A stretch of DNA of 64,000 nt, from assembly GCA_963826055.1 (NCBI GenBank), contig CAWGVO010000002.1, positions 77,521 to 141,520 of the forward strand. Reading direction: 5' to 3'. Origin of the DNA: JBBDMC01 sp963826055. GTDB taxonomy: Bacteria; Pseudomonadota; Alphaproteobacteria; Rhizobiales; Kaistiaceae. This document shows, piece by piece, positions 26,482 to 36,230 of this stretch. Position 1 is the first letter of the stretch; every line of letters starts with the position of its first letter. Both the position numbers and the translations under genes were made by a program. The notes under the pieces were generated by a model, which worked only from the letters and a program-made list of their open reading frames with translations, made no database searches and was not told the origin of the DNA.

Positions 26482-27972
26482 ATGGCATTCGCGGCGCGGG
26501 CGATCGCCGAGACCACAGAGAGCTATCGCACGGCTCCCCAGAACGTCGAGGCCGAGCAGGCTTTGCTCGGCGCCATTCTCGTCAACAACGAGGCCTTCTA
26601 TCGCGTCTCCGACTTTCTCGAACCCGAGCACTTCCACGAGCCGATCCATCGGACGATCTACGAGGTCGCCGGCCAGCTGATCCGCCTCAACAAGATCGCC
26701 ACGCCGGTCACCATCAAGACGTTCCTGCCGGCCGACCTTTCGATCGGCGACATCAACCTCGCGCAATATCTGGCGCGCCTGGCGGCGGAAGCGACGACGA
26801 TCATCAACGCGGAGGATTACGGGCGCACCATCTACGACCTCGCACTCCGCCGGTCGCTCATCGGCATCGGCGAGGACATGGTCAACGTCGCCTACGACGC
26901 GGCGGTCGAACAGACGCCGGCGGCACAGATCGAGGACGCGGAAAAACGCCTGTTCGAGCTGGCCGAGCGCGGTCACTACGACACTGGCTTCCACACTTTC
27001 GAAACGGCGCTGGTCAGCGCCATCGACATGGCCAGTGCCGCGTACAAGCGCGATGGCCACCTGTCGGGGCTGGCGACTGGGCTGGAAGACCTCGACCGGC
27101 TGATGGGCGGTCTCCAGCCATCGGACCTCATCATCGTCGCCGGGCGTCCGGGCATGGGCAAGTCGTCGTTCGCCACGACTATCGGCTTCAGCGTTGCCAA
27201 GGCGTGGGCGGGCGAAGTCCAGCCGGACGGCACCATGAAGACCGTCAACGGCGGTGTGGTGGGCCTGTTCTCGCTGGAAATGTCGGCGGAGCAGCTCGCC
27301 ACCCGCATCATCGCCGAGCGGTCGGGCGTGTCCTCCGCACACATCCGCCGCGGCCGCATCGACGAGCGCGACTTCGCCCATATCGTGGAAGCGGCGCGCG
27401 AAATGCAGAAAATACCGCTCTATATCGACCAGACCGGTGGTCTTAGCGTCGCCCAGCTCGCCGCACGCGCCCGGCGGTTGAAGCGACAGCGCGGTCTCGA
27501 TCTGCTCATCATCGACTACATCCAGTTGATGCAGGGGTCGTCGCGGCGCGGCTCGGACAACCGCGTGCAGGAAGTGACCGAAATCACAAACAACCTGAAA
27601 TCTCTCGCCAAGGAACTGAACGTCCCGATCGTTGCGCTCTCGCAGCTCTCCCGCCAGGTCGAGAACCGCGACGACAAGCGCCCGCAGCTTTCGGACCTGC
27701 GTGAATCGGGCTCGATCGAGCAGGATGCCGACGTGGTTCTCTTCATCTACCGTGAGGAGTACTATCTGAAGAACCGTGAGCCGAAGCCGGGTACGATGGA
27801 GTACGAGACTTGGCAGGACGAGATGAGCCGCGTTCATGGCGTTGCCGAGGTGATCATCGGCAAGCAACGCCATGGTCCCACAGGTACAGTCCGTCTGCAT
27901 TTCGAGGACTCGTTGACGCGCTTCTCCAACCTGGCGAGCGAGGAGTCGCTGCCCGTTCCGTTCGAGGGATGA
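26482..27972 (+). CDS. dnaB: replicative DNA helicase DnaB
   Basis: This hexameric 5'-3' helicase works at the replication fork. The N-terminal domain (RTAPQNVEAEQALLGAILVN) is followed by the RecA-like ATPase with Walker A GRPGMGKSSFA, LFSLEMSAEQLATRI, Walker B DLLIIDYIQLM and the motif SQLSRQVENRDDKRPQLSDL. The C-terminus ends VIGKQRHGPTGTVRLHFE, as expected. From ATG 26482 the length is 496 residues. No intein or insertion is seen. Confidence 0.95.
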   Translation: MAFAARAIAETTESYRTAPQNVEAEQALLGAILVNNEAFYRVSDFLEPEHFHEPIHRTIYEVAGQLIRLNKIATPVTIKTFLPADLSIGDINLAQYLARLAAEATTIINAEDYGRTIYDLALRRSLIGIGEDMVNVAYDAAVEQTPAAQIEDAEKRLFELAERGHYDTGFHTFETALVSAIDMASAAYKRDGHLSGLATGLEDLDRLMGGLQPSDLIIVAGRPGMGKSSFATTIGFSVAKAWAGEVQPDGTMKTVNGGVVGLFSLEMSAEQLATRIIAERSGVSSAHIRRGRIDERDFAHIVEAAREMQKIPLYIDQTGGLSVAQLAARARRLKRQRGLDLLIIDYIQLMQGSSRRGSDNRVQEVTEITNNLKSLAKELNVPIVALSQLSRQVENRDDKRPQLSDLRESGSIEQDADVVLFIYREEYYLKNREPKPGTMEYETWQDEMSRVHGVAEVIIGKQRHGPTGTVRLHFEDSLTRFSNLASEESLPVPFEG

Positions 27973-27994
27973 GCAGAGCCGGCGGCGAATAGCG

Positions 27995-28510
27995 ATGTTC
28001 AAGTGGCTGACCGGCAAGAAGCAGGAGGCGGCCGCGGAAGGTGGCAAAGACCTGCTTGTCGTCGGCCGGAGCGTGCCAGCGCCGGCCGAGCGCGCTTTTG
28101 CGGCGTTCGTCGATGATTTCAACGATTGGTGGCCGCGCGACTACACCTGGGGCGGCGACAACGTCACCGAGATCGGTATCGAGGCGAAACCGGGCGGTCG
28201 TTGCTTCGAGCGGACGAAAGGCGGCGGCGAGACGGTTTGGGGTACGGTGCTGACCGTCGCGCGGCCAAGCCACATCGTGCTCGCCTGGCAGATCGGTCCG
28301 GACAGGACCGCCGTGGACAACGAGGCGGCGGCCAGCCGCGTCGACGTGCGCTTCACCGAGACCGGTCCGGGGACCACGGACGTCATCCTCGTTCACCGCG
28401 ACTTCCCGCGCCACGGTGAGGGCTGGGAGGCGTACAGGACAGCCATGGCCGCGGCCAAGGGCTGGCCACGCCTCATGGACCTCTACGCGAAAGCTGTTGC
28501 TTCCGGCTGA
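27995..28510 (+). CDS. SRPBCC-fold (START/AHSA1-like) protein
   Basis: The 171-residue soluble protein has the features of activator-of-Hsp90/START-like ligand-binding proteins: VGRSVPAPAERAFAAFVDDF at the start, NDWWPRDYTW, GVLTVARPSHIVLAWQIGP-like strands, and a C-terminal helix (EGWEAYRTAMAAAKGWPRLM). Ligand and function are unknown. It follows dnaB by 22 bp and may be co-transcribed. Confidence 0.75.
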   Translation: MFKWLTGKKQEAAAEGGKDLLVVGRSVPAPAERAFAAFVDDFNDWWPRDYTWGGDNVTEIGIEAKPGGRCFERTKGGGETVWGTVLTVARPSHIVLAWQIGPDRTAVDNEAAASRVDVRFTETGPGTTDVILVHRDFPRHGEGWEAYRTAMAAAKGWPRLMDLYAKAVASG

Positions 28511-28534
28511 AGGTGCCCGCCCGCACCTTCAGCC
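28505..28534. terminator. 12-bp perfect stem-loop between convergent genes
   Basis: GGCTGAAGGTGC and GCACCTTCAGCC pair perfectly around CCGCCC. The stem includes the stop codon of the SRPBCC gene and lies 16 bp from the stop of the convergent small gene, so it may end transcripts from both sides. There is no T-run on either side. Confidence 0.55.
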
Positions 28535-28550
28535 GCAAACCAACTGCGCG

Positions 28551-28877
28551 CTACATCGCCATCGCAGGTTTCACGAAGCAGTAGATATGGCGCGTCGGAC
28601 TTGAACAGACGTAGGCGTCGCCGTCGATCGACTGCTTATTGAGTTCCTTGTCCGGCGGGATCGGCGTCCACTGGCCTTCGACCACCGCCCACCACTGCCC
28701 CCCGTGCCAATCGGCATCGGTGCGGCGACAGTCGGCAATGTCGCAGCAGGAATAGCCCGTATCCGGTTGCTTGAGACTCTTGAACCAGTTTCCCCGGTCT
28801 TCCGAGAACGCAGGTCCGACCGGCATAAGACCGGCCACCAGGAGGGCACCGCACGCGATGCGACTTAGATGATCCAT
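28551..28877 (-). CDS. small secreted protein of unknown function
   Basis: This is a 108-residue protein starting MDHLSRIACGALLVAGLMPV with a Sec signal likely cleaved near AFS-ED (about residue 25). The mature part holds GYSCCDIADCRRTDADWHGG, WWAVVEGQWTPIPPDKE and DAYVCSSPTRHIYCFVKP, with several Cys that could form disulfides. This pattern recurs in small alphaproteobacterial periplasmic proteins without known role. The start was set by the signal peptide; the longer frame upstream is not signal-like. Confidence 0.7.
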   Translation of the reverse strand: MDHLSRIACGALLVAGLMPVGPAFSEDRGNWFKSLKQPDTGYSCCDIADCRRTDADWHGGQWWAVVEGQWTPIPPDKELNKQSIDGDAYVCSSPTRHIYCFVKPAMAM

Positions 28878-29044
28878 GGTTCTCACCCCCGAGAACGAAT
28901 CATCCTCCCAAGTTGAGTTTGTCCCGAGATATGTTTGATGTCTTGGGAAAAAAGCTGGCAGACCAGGCTGAAAACGCGGGCAGAACCCCCCGCCGACCGA
29001 TGGGTCGATCGGCACTTTTGGCGAGAATCGGCTAGTCTGCAACC

Positions 29045-30178
29045 ATGGAAAGCGCGTTGACGCCCGCTGAGTCCGCCGCCACCGGCGGTCGCCTCGCCAT
29101 CGATCTTGGCGCGCTCTCCGCCAACTGGCAGATGCTTGCCGACCGCGTCGGCGAGGACGTTGCGACCGCAGCGGTAGTCAAAGGCGATGGCTATGGCATC
29201 GGCCTCGAACAGGCCGCCGAGGCTCTGGCCGAAACGGGTTGCCACACGTTTTTCGTGGCACTGCCGGAGGAAGGCGTGCGTCTCAGGCGCGCGGTCCATG
29301 ACGCGGCGATCTACGTTCTCGACGGACTGATCATCGGCAGCGCGGACACGCTCGTGGTGAACGATCTGAGGCCGGTGCTCGGTTCCATCCCCGAGATCGA
29401 AGAGTGGGCCGCAATCAAGCGCGCGGGCGCCCGCACAGGAGCCGCCATCCACGTCGATACGGGCATGAACCGCCTCGGGCTGACCCCGGCGGAGGCACGC
29501 AACCTGTCGGGGCAGCGCGACCTCGTCGAGACGATCCGCCCCTCGCTCCTGATGAGCCACCTCGCCTGCGCTGACACGCCCGATCACCCGATGAACCGGC
29601 GTCAGCTCAATGCCTTCCGGGCAGTGCGAGTGCTCTTGCCCAACATCCCCGCCTCCCTCGCCAACTCGGCGGGCATATTCTTGGGTGCCGACTATCATTT
29701 CGACCTCGTGCGGCCGGGCATTGCCCTCTATGGCGGGCGCGCCGTCCAAACCGGGCCGAACCCCATGCGGACCGTGGTGACGCTGGAGGCGGAAGTGCTG
29801 CAGGTGCGCGATGTCAAACGCGACGAGACGGTTGGCTACGGTGCCACACAGACGTGCCTGCAGATGAGCCGGATCGCCATCGTCGGGGTCGGCTATGCCG
29901 ACGGCTACCACCGCGCCGCCAGTTCGTCCGACGCGCGACCGGGGGCGCGCGCGTTCGTCAAGGGGACCTCGGCGCCGCTGATCGGACGGGTGTCGATGGA
30001 CCTCCTGGCCATAGATGTCTCGCATATTCATGGAGTTGAGCGGGGCGACCGCGTCGAACTCTTCGGGCCGAACGTGTCGGTGGACGAGGTGGCCGGACAT
30101 GCCGGGACGATCGGATACGAGTTGCTGACCGGACTTGGGCGACGTTTTGAGCGAATCTACCTGGACGCGACCGATTGA
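29045..30178 (+). CDS. alr: alanine racemase
   Basis: Alr interconverts L- and D-alanine for peptidoglycan. The 377-residue fold-type III PLP protein has the cofactor Lys at 46 in AVVKGDGYGIG (most family members have KADAYG) and the opposing Tyr at 265 in TVGYGATQT, plus HVDTGMNRLGL, VRPGIALYGG and GRVSMDLLAIDV. It lies 46 bp before radA; alr-radA is a frequent alphaproteobacterial pairing. Confidence 0.93.
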   Translation: MESALTPAESAATGGRLAIDLGALSANWQMLADRVGEDVATAAVVKGDGYGIGLEQAAEALAETGCHTFFVALPEEGVRLRRAVHDAAIYVLDGLIIGSADTLVVNDLRPVLGSIPEIEEWAAIKRAGARTGAAIHVDTGMNRLGLTPAEARNLSGQRDLVETIRPSLLMSHLACADTPDHPMNRRQLNAFRAVRVLLPNIPASLANSAGIFLGADYHFDLVRPGIALYGGRAVQTGPNPMRTVVTLEAEVLQVRDVKRDETVGYGATQTCLQMSRIAIVGVGYADGYHRAASSSDARPGARAFVKGTSAPLIGRVSMDLLAIDVSHIHGVERGDRVELFGPNVSVDEVAGHAGTIGYELLTGLGRRFERIYLDATD

Positions 30179-30224
30179 TTTCGGCGCTCCGCTGTGAGAA
30201 CATAACGGGAACGGAGATTCGCCG

Positions 30225-31587
30225 ATGGGATTCGCCCCGCGTCTGAAGACCCAATACGTGTGTCAGAACTGCGGGACGGTCAGCCCCCGGTGGCAGGGAC
30301 GGTGCGACGACTGCGGGGAATGGAACACGCTGACAGAGGAGGCACCGGCAACCGCGGGAGTGGGCGCCGGGCCGAAGGTCGGGGCGGGACGCAAGGGCCG
30401 CATCATCGACCTCGTGGCGCTTGCCGGCCCGGCCGAAGAGGCGCCGCGCGTCACGACCGGCATCGCGGAGTTCGACCGGGTCGCCGGGGGAGGCCTGGTG
30501 CGCGGGTCGGCGCTGCTGGTCGGCGGCGATCCAGGCATCGGCAAGTCGACCCTTCTCCTCCAGGTCGCCGGCGCGTTGGCTGGATCGGGCCACCCGGTGG
30601 TCTACATTTCGGGCGAGGAGGCGATCGCCCAGATCCGTCTCCGCGCGGAGCGGCTGTCGCTCGGTCAGGCGCCGGTCAGGCTCGCTGCGGAGACCAGCGT
30701 CGAGGACATCCTGGCGACGCTCGCCACCGAGACGCCGCCCCGTCTCGTCATCATCAGACTCGATCCAGACACTGTGGACCGACGCCGTCGAGTCGGCGCC
30801 CGGCACCGTCACCCAGGTCCGCGCGGCCGCGCAGGCGCTGATCCGGTACGCCAAGCGGACGGGCGCGGCGGTCGTTTTCGTCGGCCACGTCACGAAGGAT
30901 GGCCAGATCGCCGGCCCGCGGGTGCTCGAACACATGGTCGACGGCGTCCTCTACTTCGAGGGCGATGGCGGCCATCATTTCCGCATCCTGAGGGCGGTGA
31001 AGAACCGCTTCGGCGCCACGGACGAGATCGGAGTGTTCGAGATGACCGACGGCGGCCTCGGCGAAGTGACCAACCCGTCGGCACTGTTTCTGGGCGAGCG
31101 CAACGCGACAACGGCGGGAGCGGCGGTCTTTGCCGGCATGGAGGGGACGCGGCCGCTTCTGGTGGAAGTTCAGGCGCTGGTGGCCCCGAGCCCGCTCGGC
31201 ACGCCCCGGCGCTCGGTGGTGGGCTGGGACGGCAATCGCCTGGCCATGCTGCTTGCGGTCCTGGAGGCCCACTGCGGGCTGCGTCTCGGCGATTGCGACG
31301 TCTATCTCAACGTCGCGGGGGGCCTGCGGATCGCCGAGCCGGCGGCGGATGTCGCCGTCGCGGCGGCGCTCGTCTCTTCGCGCGTCAACGTGCCGCTGCC
31401 GGTCGATCAGGTCTATTTCGGGGAGGTGAGCCTGTCGGGGGCGGTGCGGCCGGTCGCGCACATGGCCGCCCGGCTGAAGGAGGCGCAAAAGCTAGGTTTT
31501 GCGCGGGCGGTGGGGCCGGCGGCGGGAGAAAACGGCGGGGTGACGGGAATCGCGACGCTCGGCGAACTGGTGGCCGCAATCCATTGA
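30225..31587 (+). CDS. radA: DNA repair protein RadA (frameshifted)
   Basis: RadA helps branch migration in recombination. The zinc finger (C13, C16, C27, C30: YVCQNCG...GRCDDCG) and Walker A GDPGIGKST (101-109) are in the first frame. SIQTLWTDAVESAPG, the RadA-specific VKNRFGATDEIGVFEM and the Lon-like C-terminal domain (LNVAGGLRI, FGEVSLSGAVRPV) are in the next. An extra A at 30756 (ATCATCAGACTCG, where IIDSIQT requires ATCATCGACTCG) accounts for the break. Without it the protein is about 453 residues, a normal length. It is probably a sequence error. Confidence 0.9.
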
Positions 31588-31753
31588 TTTCGGCCGGTTT
31601 CGGCCACATATCTCCGATCGGCTCCGGCCGTTGGCCGTGCGTTGCGAACCCTGTTGTCTTGTGGTGTTTTTGCATGCGGGCGGCCGGAATCGTGCTACCC
31701 ACGCGATGCGGACAGCCCGATCGGTCACCCAAGCATCCCCTGAGGTCATCCCA

Positions 31754-32410
31754 TTGACTGTGCTCGACCTGTTCGTCGTGGTTGTGGTGCTGATCTCGGC
31801 GATCCTCGCCATGGTGCGTGGCTTCGTCCGCGAGGTGTTGTCGATCGCGTCGTGGGTGGCCGCGGCGGGCGCCGCCTATCTCCTTTACAAGCCGGTGGTG
31901 CCGCTGGTGGCGCCGTACCTCGAGAGCCACACGGTGCAGACGATCGTGTCGGCGGCGGCGATCTTCTTCATCGCGCTGATCGTCGCCAGCTACATCACCA
32001 TGAAGATTTCGGACTTCGTCATCGACAGCCGGGTCGGCGCCTTCGACCGGGCGCTCGGCTTCCTGTTCGGGGCGGCGCGCGGCATCCTGCTGGTCGTGAT
32101 CGCCCTCCTGTTCTTCAACTGGCTGGTGACGCCCTCGCCGCCGTGGGTGGCCAACGCCAGATCACGGGCGATGCTGGATGACCTCGGCCAGAGCCTGATC
32201 GCGGCCCTGCCGCAGGACATCGAGACCTCTATCGTCCAGCGGCTGCGGGGCGTCCAGGGCGACGAGGTGACGGGCTCGGGCGAGACAGCGCCAGCGGCGG
32301 ATGCCTCCGGTGCCGGCGATCCCAACAGTCCGAATTATCAGAATTCCGTCAGACAGGGCCTCGACTCGCTGATCCAGAACAACGACGATGACGTTCCGGC
32401 GGGCGACTGA
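31754..32410 (+). CDS. cvpA: CvpA family membrane protein
   Basis: CvpA proteins are inner-membrane proteins, named for colicin V production and often found next to purF. Four hydrophobic helices (about 2-22, 27-48, 60-85, 100-125) are followed by a polar tail of about 90 residues. I chose the TTG at 31754 (TVLDLFVVVVVLISAILAMV) because AGG lies about 8 bp upstream and the family starts just before this helix; an in-frame ATG at 31706 is possible. The gene lies 6 bp before purF. Confidence 0.85.
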   Translation: MTVLDLFVVVVVLISAILAMVRGFVREVLSIASWVAAAGAAYLLYKPVVPLVAPYLESHTVQTIVSAAAIFFIALIVASYITMKISDFVIDSRVGAFDRALGFLFGAARGILLVVIALLFFNWLVTPSPPWVANARSRAMLDDLGQSLIAALPQDIETSIVQRLRGVQGDEVTGSGETAPAADASGAGDPNSPNYQNSVRQGLDSLIQNNDDDVPAGD

Positions 32411-32416
32411 CGGGCG

Positions 32417-33889
32417 ATGCGGACAGCCATGAACGCGACCACCGGACTGCCATTCGACGACGACAAGCTGCACGAGGAGTGCGGCGTCTTCGGGGTCTTC
32501 GGCCACGCGGACGCTGCGCCGCTCACCGTGCTTGGCCTGCATGCCTTGCAGCACCGCGGTCAGGAGGCGGCCGGAATCGTCACCTTCGACGGAGAGCGCT
32601 TCCACAGCGCCCGCCGCCCCGGCCTCGTCGGCGACAATTTCACCAAGCGCGCGGTGGTCGAGGGTCTTGCCGGCGACCGGGCGATCGGCCACGTGCGCTA
32701 TTCGACCCACGGGGCGCCGATCGAACGCAACATCCAGCCGCTGTTCGCTGAATTTTCAGGCGGCGGCTTCGCGGTCGCCCACAACGGCAACCTGACCAAC
32801 GCGCTGACGCTGCAGGACCGCCTTCAGCGGCGCGGGTCGATCTTCCAGTCGACATCGGACACCGAGGTGATCCTCCACCTGATCGCGACATCCGGGCGGG
32901 GGCCCCTGGTCGAGCGGGTCATCGACGCCCTCTCTCAGGTCGAGGGGGCCTATTCGCTGGTGTGCCTGTCGGCCAAGAAGATGATCGGCTGCCGCGATCC
33001 GCTCGGGGTCCGCCCGCTGGTGCTCGGCGATCTCGACGGCGCCGCCATCCTCGCCTCGGAAACGTGCGCGCTCGACATCATCGGCGCCAGCTTCGTGCGC
33101 GACGTCGAGCCGGGCGAAATGGTCATTATCACGCCGGCGGGAATCGAGAGCAGGTTCCCGTTCGCGCCGCTGAAACAGCGCTTCTGCATTTTCGAGTACG
33201 TCTATTTTTCCCGGCCCGATTCCAACGTCGAGGGGCGCGGGGTTTACGAGGTGCGCAAGCGCATCGGCGCCGAGCTTGCACGCGAGCGCGCGGTCGCCGC
33301 CGACCTGGTGGTGCCGGTGCCCGATTCCGGCACCCCGGCGGCGATCGGATACGCGGAGGCGGCGGGGCTGCCGTTCGACCTCGGCATCATCCGCAACCAC
33401 TACGTCGGGCGCACGTTCATCGAGCCAAGCGAGGCGATCCGCGACATGGGGGTGCGCCTCAAGCACAACGCCAACCGCGACGTGCTGGCCGGCAAGCGGG
33501 TGATCCTGGTCGACGATTCGATCGTGCGCGGCACGACCTCGGTGAAGATCGTCCAGATGATCCGGGACGCAGGCGCGAGCGAGGTCCACATGCGCATCGC
33601 GAGCCCGCCGACGATGAACTCCTGCTTCTACGGCGTCGATACGCCGGAGCAGTCCAAGCTCATCGCGTCGCGCATGTCGGTGGAGGAGATGGCCGACTTC
33701 ATCAAGGTCGACAGCCTCCAGTTCCTGTCGATCGACGGGCTCTACCGGGCGGTGGGCGAAGCGGCTCGCAACCCGCAGCAGCCGCAGTTCTGCGACGCCT
33801 GCTTCACCGGCGCCTACCCCACCCGGCTCGCCGACCGCGAAGCCGGCGACAACGTTCGCCCGTTCCGCCTGATGGCCGAGACCGGCTAG
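32417..33889 (+). CDS. purF: amidophosphoribosyltransferase
   Basis: PurF makes phosphoribosylamine from PRPP and glutamine, the first step of purine synthesis. The glutaminase Cys is at residue 22 (HEECGVFGVFG), so a propeptide of about 21 residues should be removed. The PRPP loop is VILVDDSIVRGTTS. Candidate iron-sulfur ligands as in B. subtilis PurF are present (RFCIFEYVYF, NSCFYGVDTP, FCDACFTGAYP), so this is the Fe-S type. The length is 490 residues. Confidence 0.95.
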   Translation: MRTAMNATTGLPFDDDKLHEECGVFGVFGHADAAPLTVLGLHALQHRGQEAAGIVTFDGERFHSARRPGLVGDNFTKRAVVEGLAGDRAIGHVRYSTHGAPIERNIQPLFAEFSGGGFAVAHNGNLTNALTLQDRLQRRGSIFQSTSDTEVILHLIATSGRGPLVERVIDALSQVEGAYSLVCLSAKKMIGCRDPLGVRPLVLGDLDGAAILASETCALDIIGASFVRDVEPGEMVIITPAGIESRFPFAPLKQRFCIFEYVYFSRPDSNVEGRGVYEVRKRIGAELARERAVAADLVVPVPDSGTPAAIGYAEAAGLPFDLGIIRNHYVGRTFIEPSEAIRDMGVRLKHNANRDVLAGKRVILVDDSIVRGTTSVKIVQMIRDAGASEVHMRIASPPTMNSCFYGVDTPEQSKLIASRMSVEEMADFIKVDSLQFLSIDGLYRAVGEAARNPQQPQFCDACFTGAYPTRLADREAGDNVRPFRLMAETG

Positions 33890-33897
33890 CGGACGTC

Positions 33898-34641
33898 GTG
33901 GCCGGCCCGCTCACTGACCGGATCGTCGTCGTCACCGGCGCCTCGCGCGGCATCGGCCGGGCGGCGGCGATAGCGCTTGCCGAGGCGGGAGCGCACGTGG
34001 TTGCGGTGGCGCGCACGGTCGGCGGGCTGGAAGAACTGGACGATGCGATCCGCGCCAGGGGCGGCGCGGCGACGCTGGTTCCCCTCGACCTCAAGGACGC
34101 TCCGGCCATCGACCGGCTGGGCGCGGTCCTCTACGAGCGCTGGGGCCGCCTCGACGGGCTCTTCGCCAACGCCGGCCTGCTCGGCGCCATCACCCCCCTC
34201 GCCCACCTCGCCCCCAAGGTCTGGGACGACGTGATGGCGGTCAACGTCACCGCCAACTGGCGACTGATCCGGTCGTTCGACGCATTGCTCAGGCGATCGA
34301 CGGCCGGTCGGGTGCTGTTCATGACCTCGGGCGTCACCCAGTCGTGCCGCCCCTACTGGGGCATCTACACGGTATCCAAGGCGGCACTGGAGGCGCTGGC
34401 GCGGACCTACGCCGGCGAAGTGCAGCAGACGCCGGTCAGGGTCAACTTGATGAACCCCGGGGCGCTCCGGACCGCCATGCGCGCCCAGGCGATGCCCGGC
34501 GAAGACCCGGCGACGCTGAAGCCGCCGGAGGCACTCGCTCCCGACATCGTGCGGATGCTTTCGCCGGACTATACCGACAACGGCGCCCTGTTCGATTTCC
34601 GGAGCGGCGAGACGGTCGCGCTTACCCAACCGGTTTCTTGA
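33898..34641 (+). CDS. SDR family NAD(P)-dependent oxidoreductase
   Basis: This 247-residue classical short-chain dehydrogenase has the nucleotide-binding motif VTGASRGIGRAAAIAL, NAGLLGAI, and catalytic Ser/Tyr/Lys in MTSGVTQSCRPYWGIYTVSK. The start is a GTG at 33898 with GGA a few bases upstream, eight bases after the purF stop. A FabG-like SDR directly after purF is frequent in alphaproteobacteria, and its substrate is not known. Confidence 0.85.
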   Translation: MAGPLTDRIVVVTGASRGIGRAAAIALAEAGAHVVAVARTVGGLEELDDAIRARGGAATLVPLDLKDAPAIDRLGAVLYERWGRLDGLFANAGLLGAITPLAHLAPKVWDDVMAVNVTANWRLIRSFDALLRRSTAGRVLFMTSGVTQSCRPYWGIYTVSKAALEALARTYAGEVQQTPVRVNLMNPGALRTAMRAQAMPGEDPATLKPPEALAPDIVRMLSPDYTDNGALFDFRSGETVALTQPVS

Positions 34642-34716
34642 TCCACGGCAACCCCGCCGCGACGACGAACTGTCACAAATCCCGTGTAGCGGATCAGCCT
34701 TTCGGGTCGGAGTCCG

Positions 34717-36230
34717 ATGAGCGCTGAGTGGCAGCACCGGCTGGAGGAGATCGCCGCCGAGGTCGCGGCGCTCAGGCGGCGCGTGGCCGCCGGCGGCAAG
34801 GTGCTGAACCGGACCTGGCGCAGGCGGATCGCGCGGCGCAGCTTCGCGCCGAGCGCGCTCAACCTGGCGCACTATCTGGTCTTCCGGCAGATCGACCTCC
34901 GCCTCCTGCAAAGGCGGCTGATGGCGCTCGGGCTCTCCTCGCTCGGCCGCGCCGAAAGCCGCGTGCTCGCCACCCTCGACGCGGTCGGCGCCGCCCTCGG
35001 CCTGATGACCGACCGGGCAGAGATGCCGGCGATGCCTTCGGAGCGGCAGTTCTTCCGGGGCGAGAAGAGCCTCGCCGAGAACGCCGCGGTCCTTTTCGGG
35101 CCGCCATCGGAGGGCCGCGCCGGGCGCATCATGGTGACGCTCGGCACGGAGGCGGCGGACGACCCGGCCCTCGTGCTCGACTATGCCCGGCGCGGCGCCA
35201 ACCTCGTGCGCATCAATTGCGCCCACGACGACCAGGATGCGTGGGCGCGGATGATCGAGAACACCCGGCAGGCATCGCGCGAGACCGGCCGCATCCGCAT
35301 CCTGATGGACATCGCCGGCCCCAAGGTGCGCACCGGCACCGTCTACAGCGCCGCCGGCCACGAGCGGGTGGCGGTCGGGGACGAGATCCTGCTCACCGAC
35401 GCGATCGACCCCGGCCGGGGCGAGTTCCCCTTCCAGTGCACCTGCACGATCCCCGGCGTATTCGGCCGGGTGCGGGTGGGCAACCGCCTCTCATATGACG
35501 ACGGCGTGCTGCGCGGCGTCGTGGCGCGCGAGGTGGCCGGCGGCCTGGTCGTGCGGGTCGACGACGGCCGGCTGAAGGGCGTGAAGCTCAAGGCCGAGAA
35601 GGGGTTGATCTTCCCGACCGTCGACCTCGGCCTGTCGCCGCTATCGGAGGAAGACCTCCGCGACCTCGATTTCATCTCCGACCACGCAGACCTCATCGGC
35701 TACTCCTTCGTCGAAACCGCCGAGCAGGTGGCGCTGGTCCAGGCGGAGCTCGCCCGGCGGCGGCTCGACTGGCAGGAGATCGGCCTGGTCGCCAAGATCG
35801 AGACGCCGCGGGCGGTGCGGAACCTGCCGGAGATCATCGTGCAGGCGGCGGGGCAGCAGCCACTGGCGGTGATGATCGCCCGCGGCGACCTCGCCATCGA
35901 GCTCGGTTTCGAGCGGCTGGCCGAAATGCAGGAGGAGATCCTGTGGATCTGCGAGGCGGCGCACGTGCCGGCGATCTGGGCGACGCAGGTGCTGGAGGGG
36001 CTGGTCAAGGCCGGGCTGCCGTCGCGCGGCGAAATGACCGACGCTGCGATGGCCGGCCGCGCCGAATGCGTGATGCTCAACAAGGGGCCTAACGTCGGCG
36101 TCGCGATCGATGCGCTCGACCGGCTCCTGCACCGGATGGGCGGGCATCAGATCAAGAAGACGCCGACGCTGAGGGCGCTCAAGTCGTGGGCCGACGTTTC
36201 CGGTTCGCATACGGATTTCGCCCCGCCTGA
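34717..36230 (+). CDS. pyruvate kinase-like protein with N-terminal extension
   Basis: The kinase barrel starts near residue 135 (GRIMVTLGTEAADDP, RRGANLVRINCAHDD, ILMDIAGPKVRTG) after a ~130-residue helical N-terminal region. It ends with AKIETPRAVRNLPEI, VMIARGDLAIELGFERLAEM, AIWATQVLEGLVKAG and PSRGEMTDAAMAGRAECVML. The usual active-site Thr segment (SGETA) is replaced by NKGPNV, and the allosteric C-terminal domain is absent. The frame as written has no stop and runs antisense through der. One extra base in the C-run at 36221-36224 would end it with TGA at 36228-36230 (about 504 residues). Enzyme activity is uncertain. Confidence 0.75.

Noticed and set aside
26140..28122. 660-codon frame antisense to dnaB
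   Set aside because: Shadow of dnaB, which has all helicase motifs; the antisense protein has no recognisable domain.
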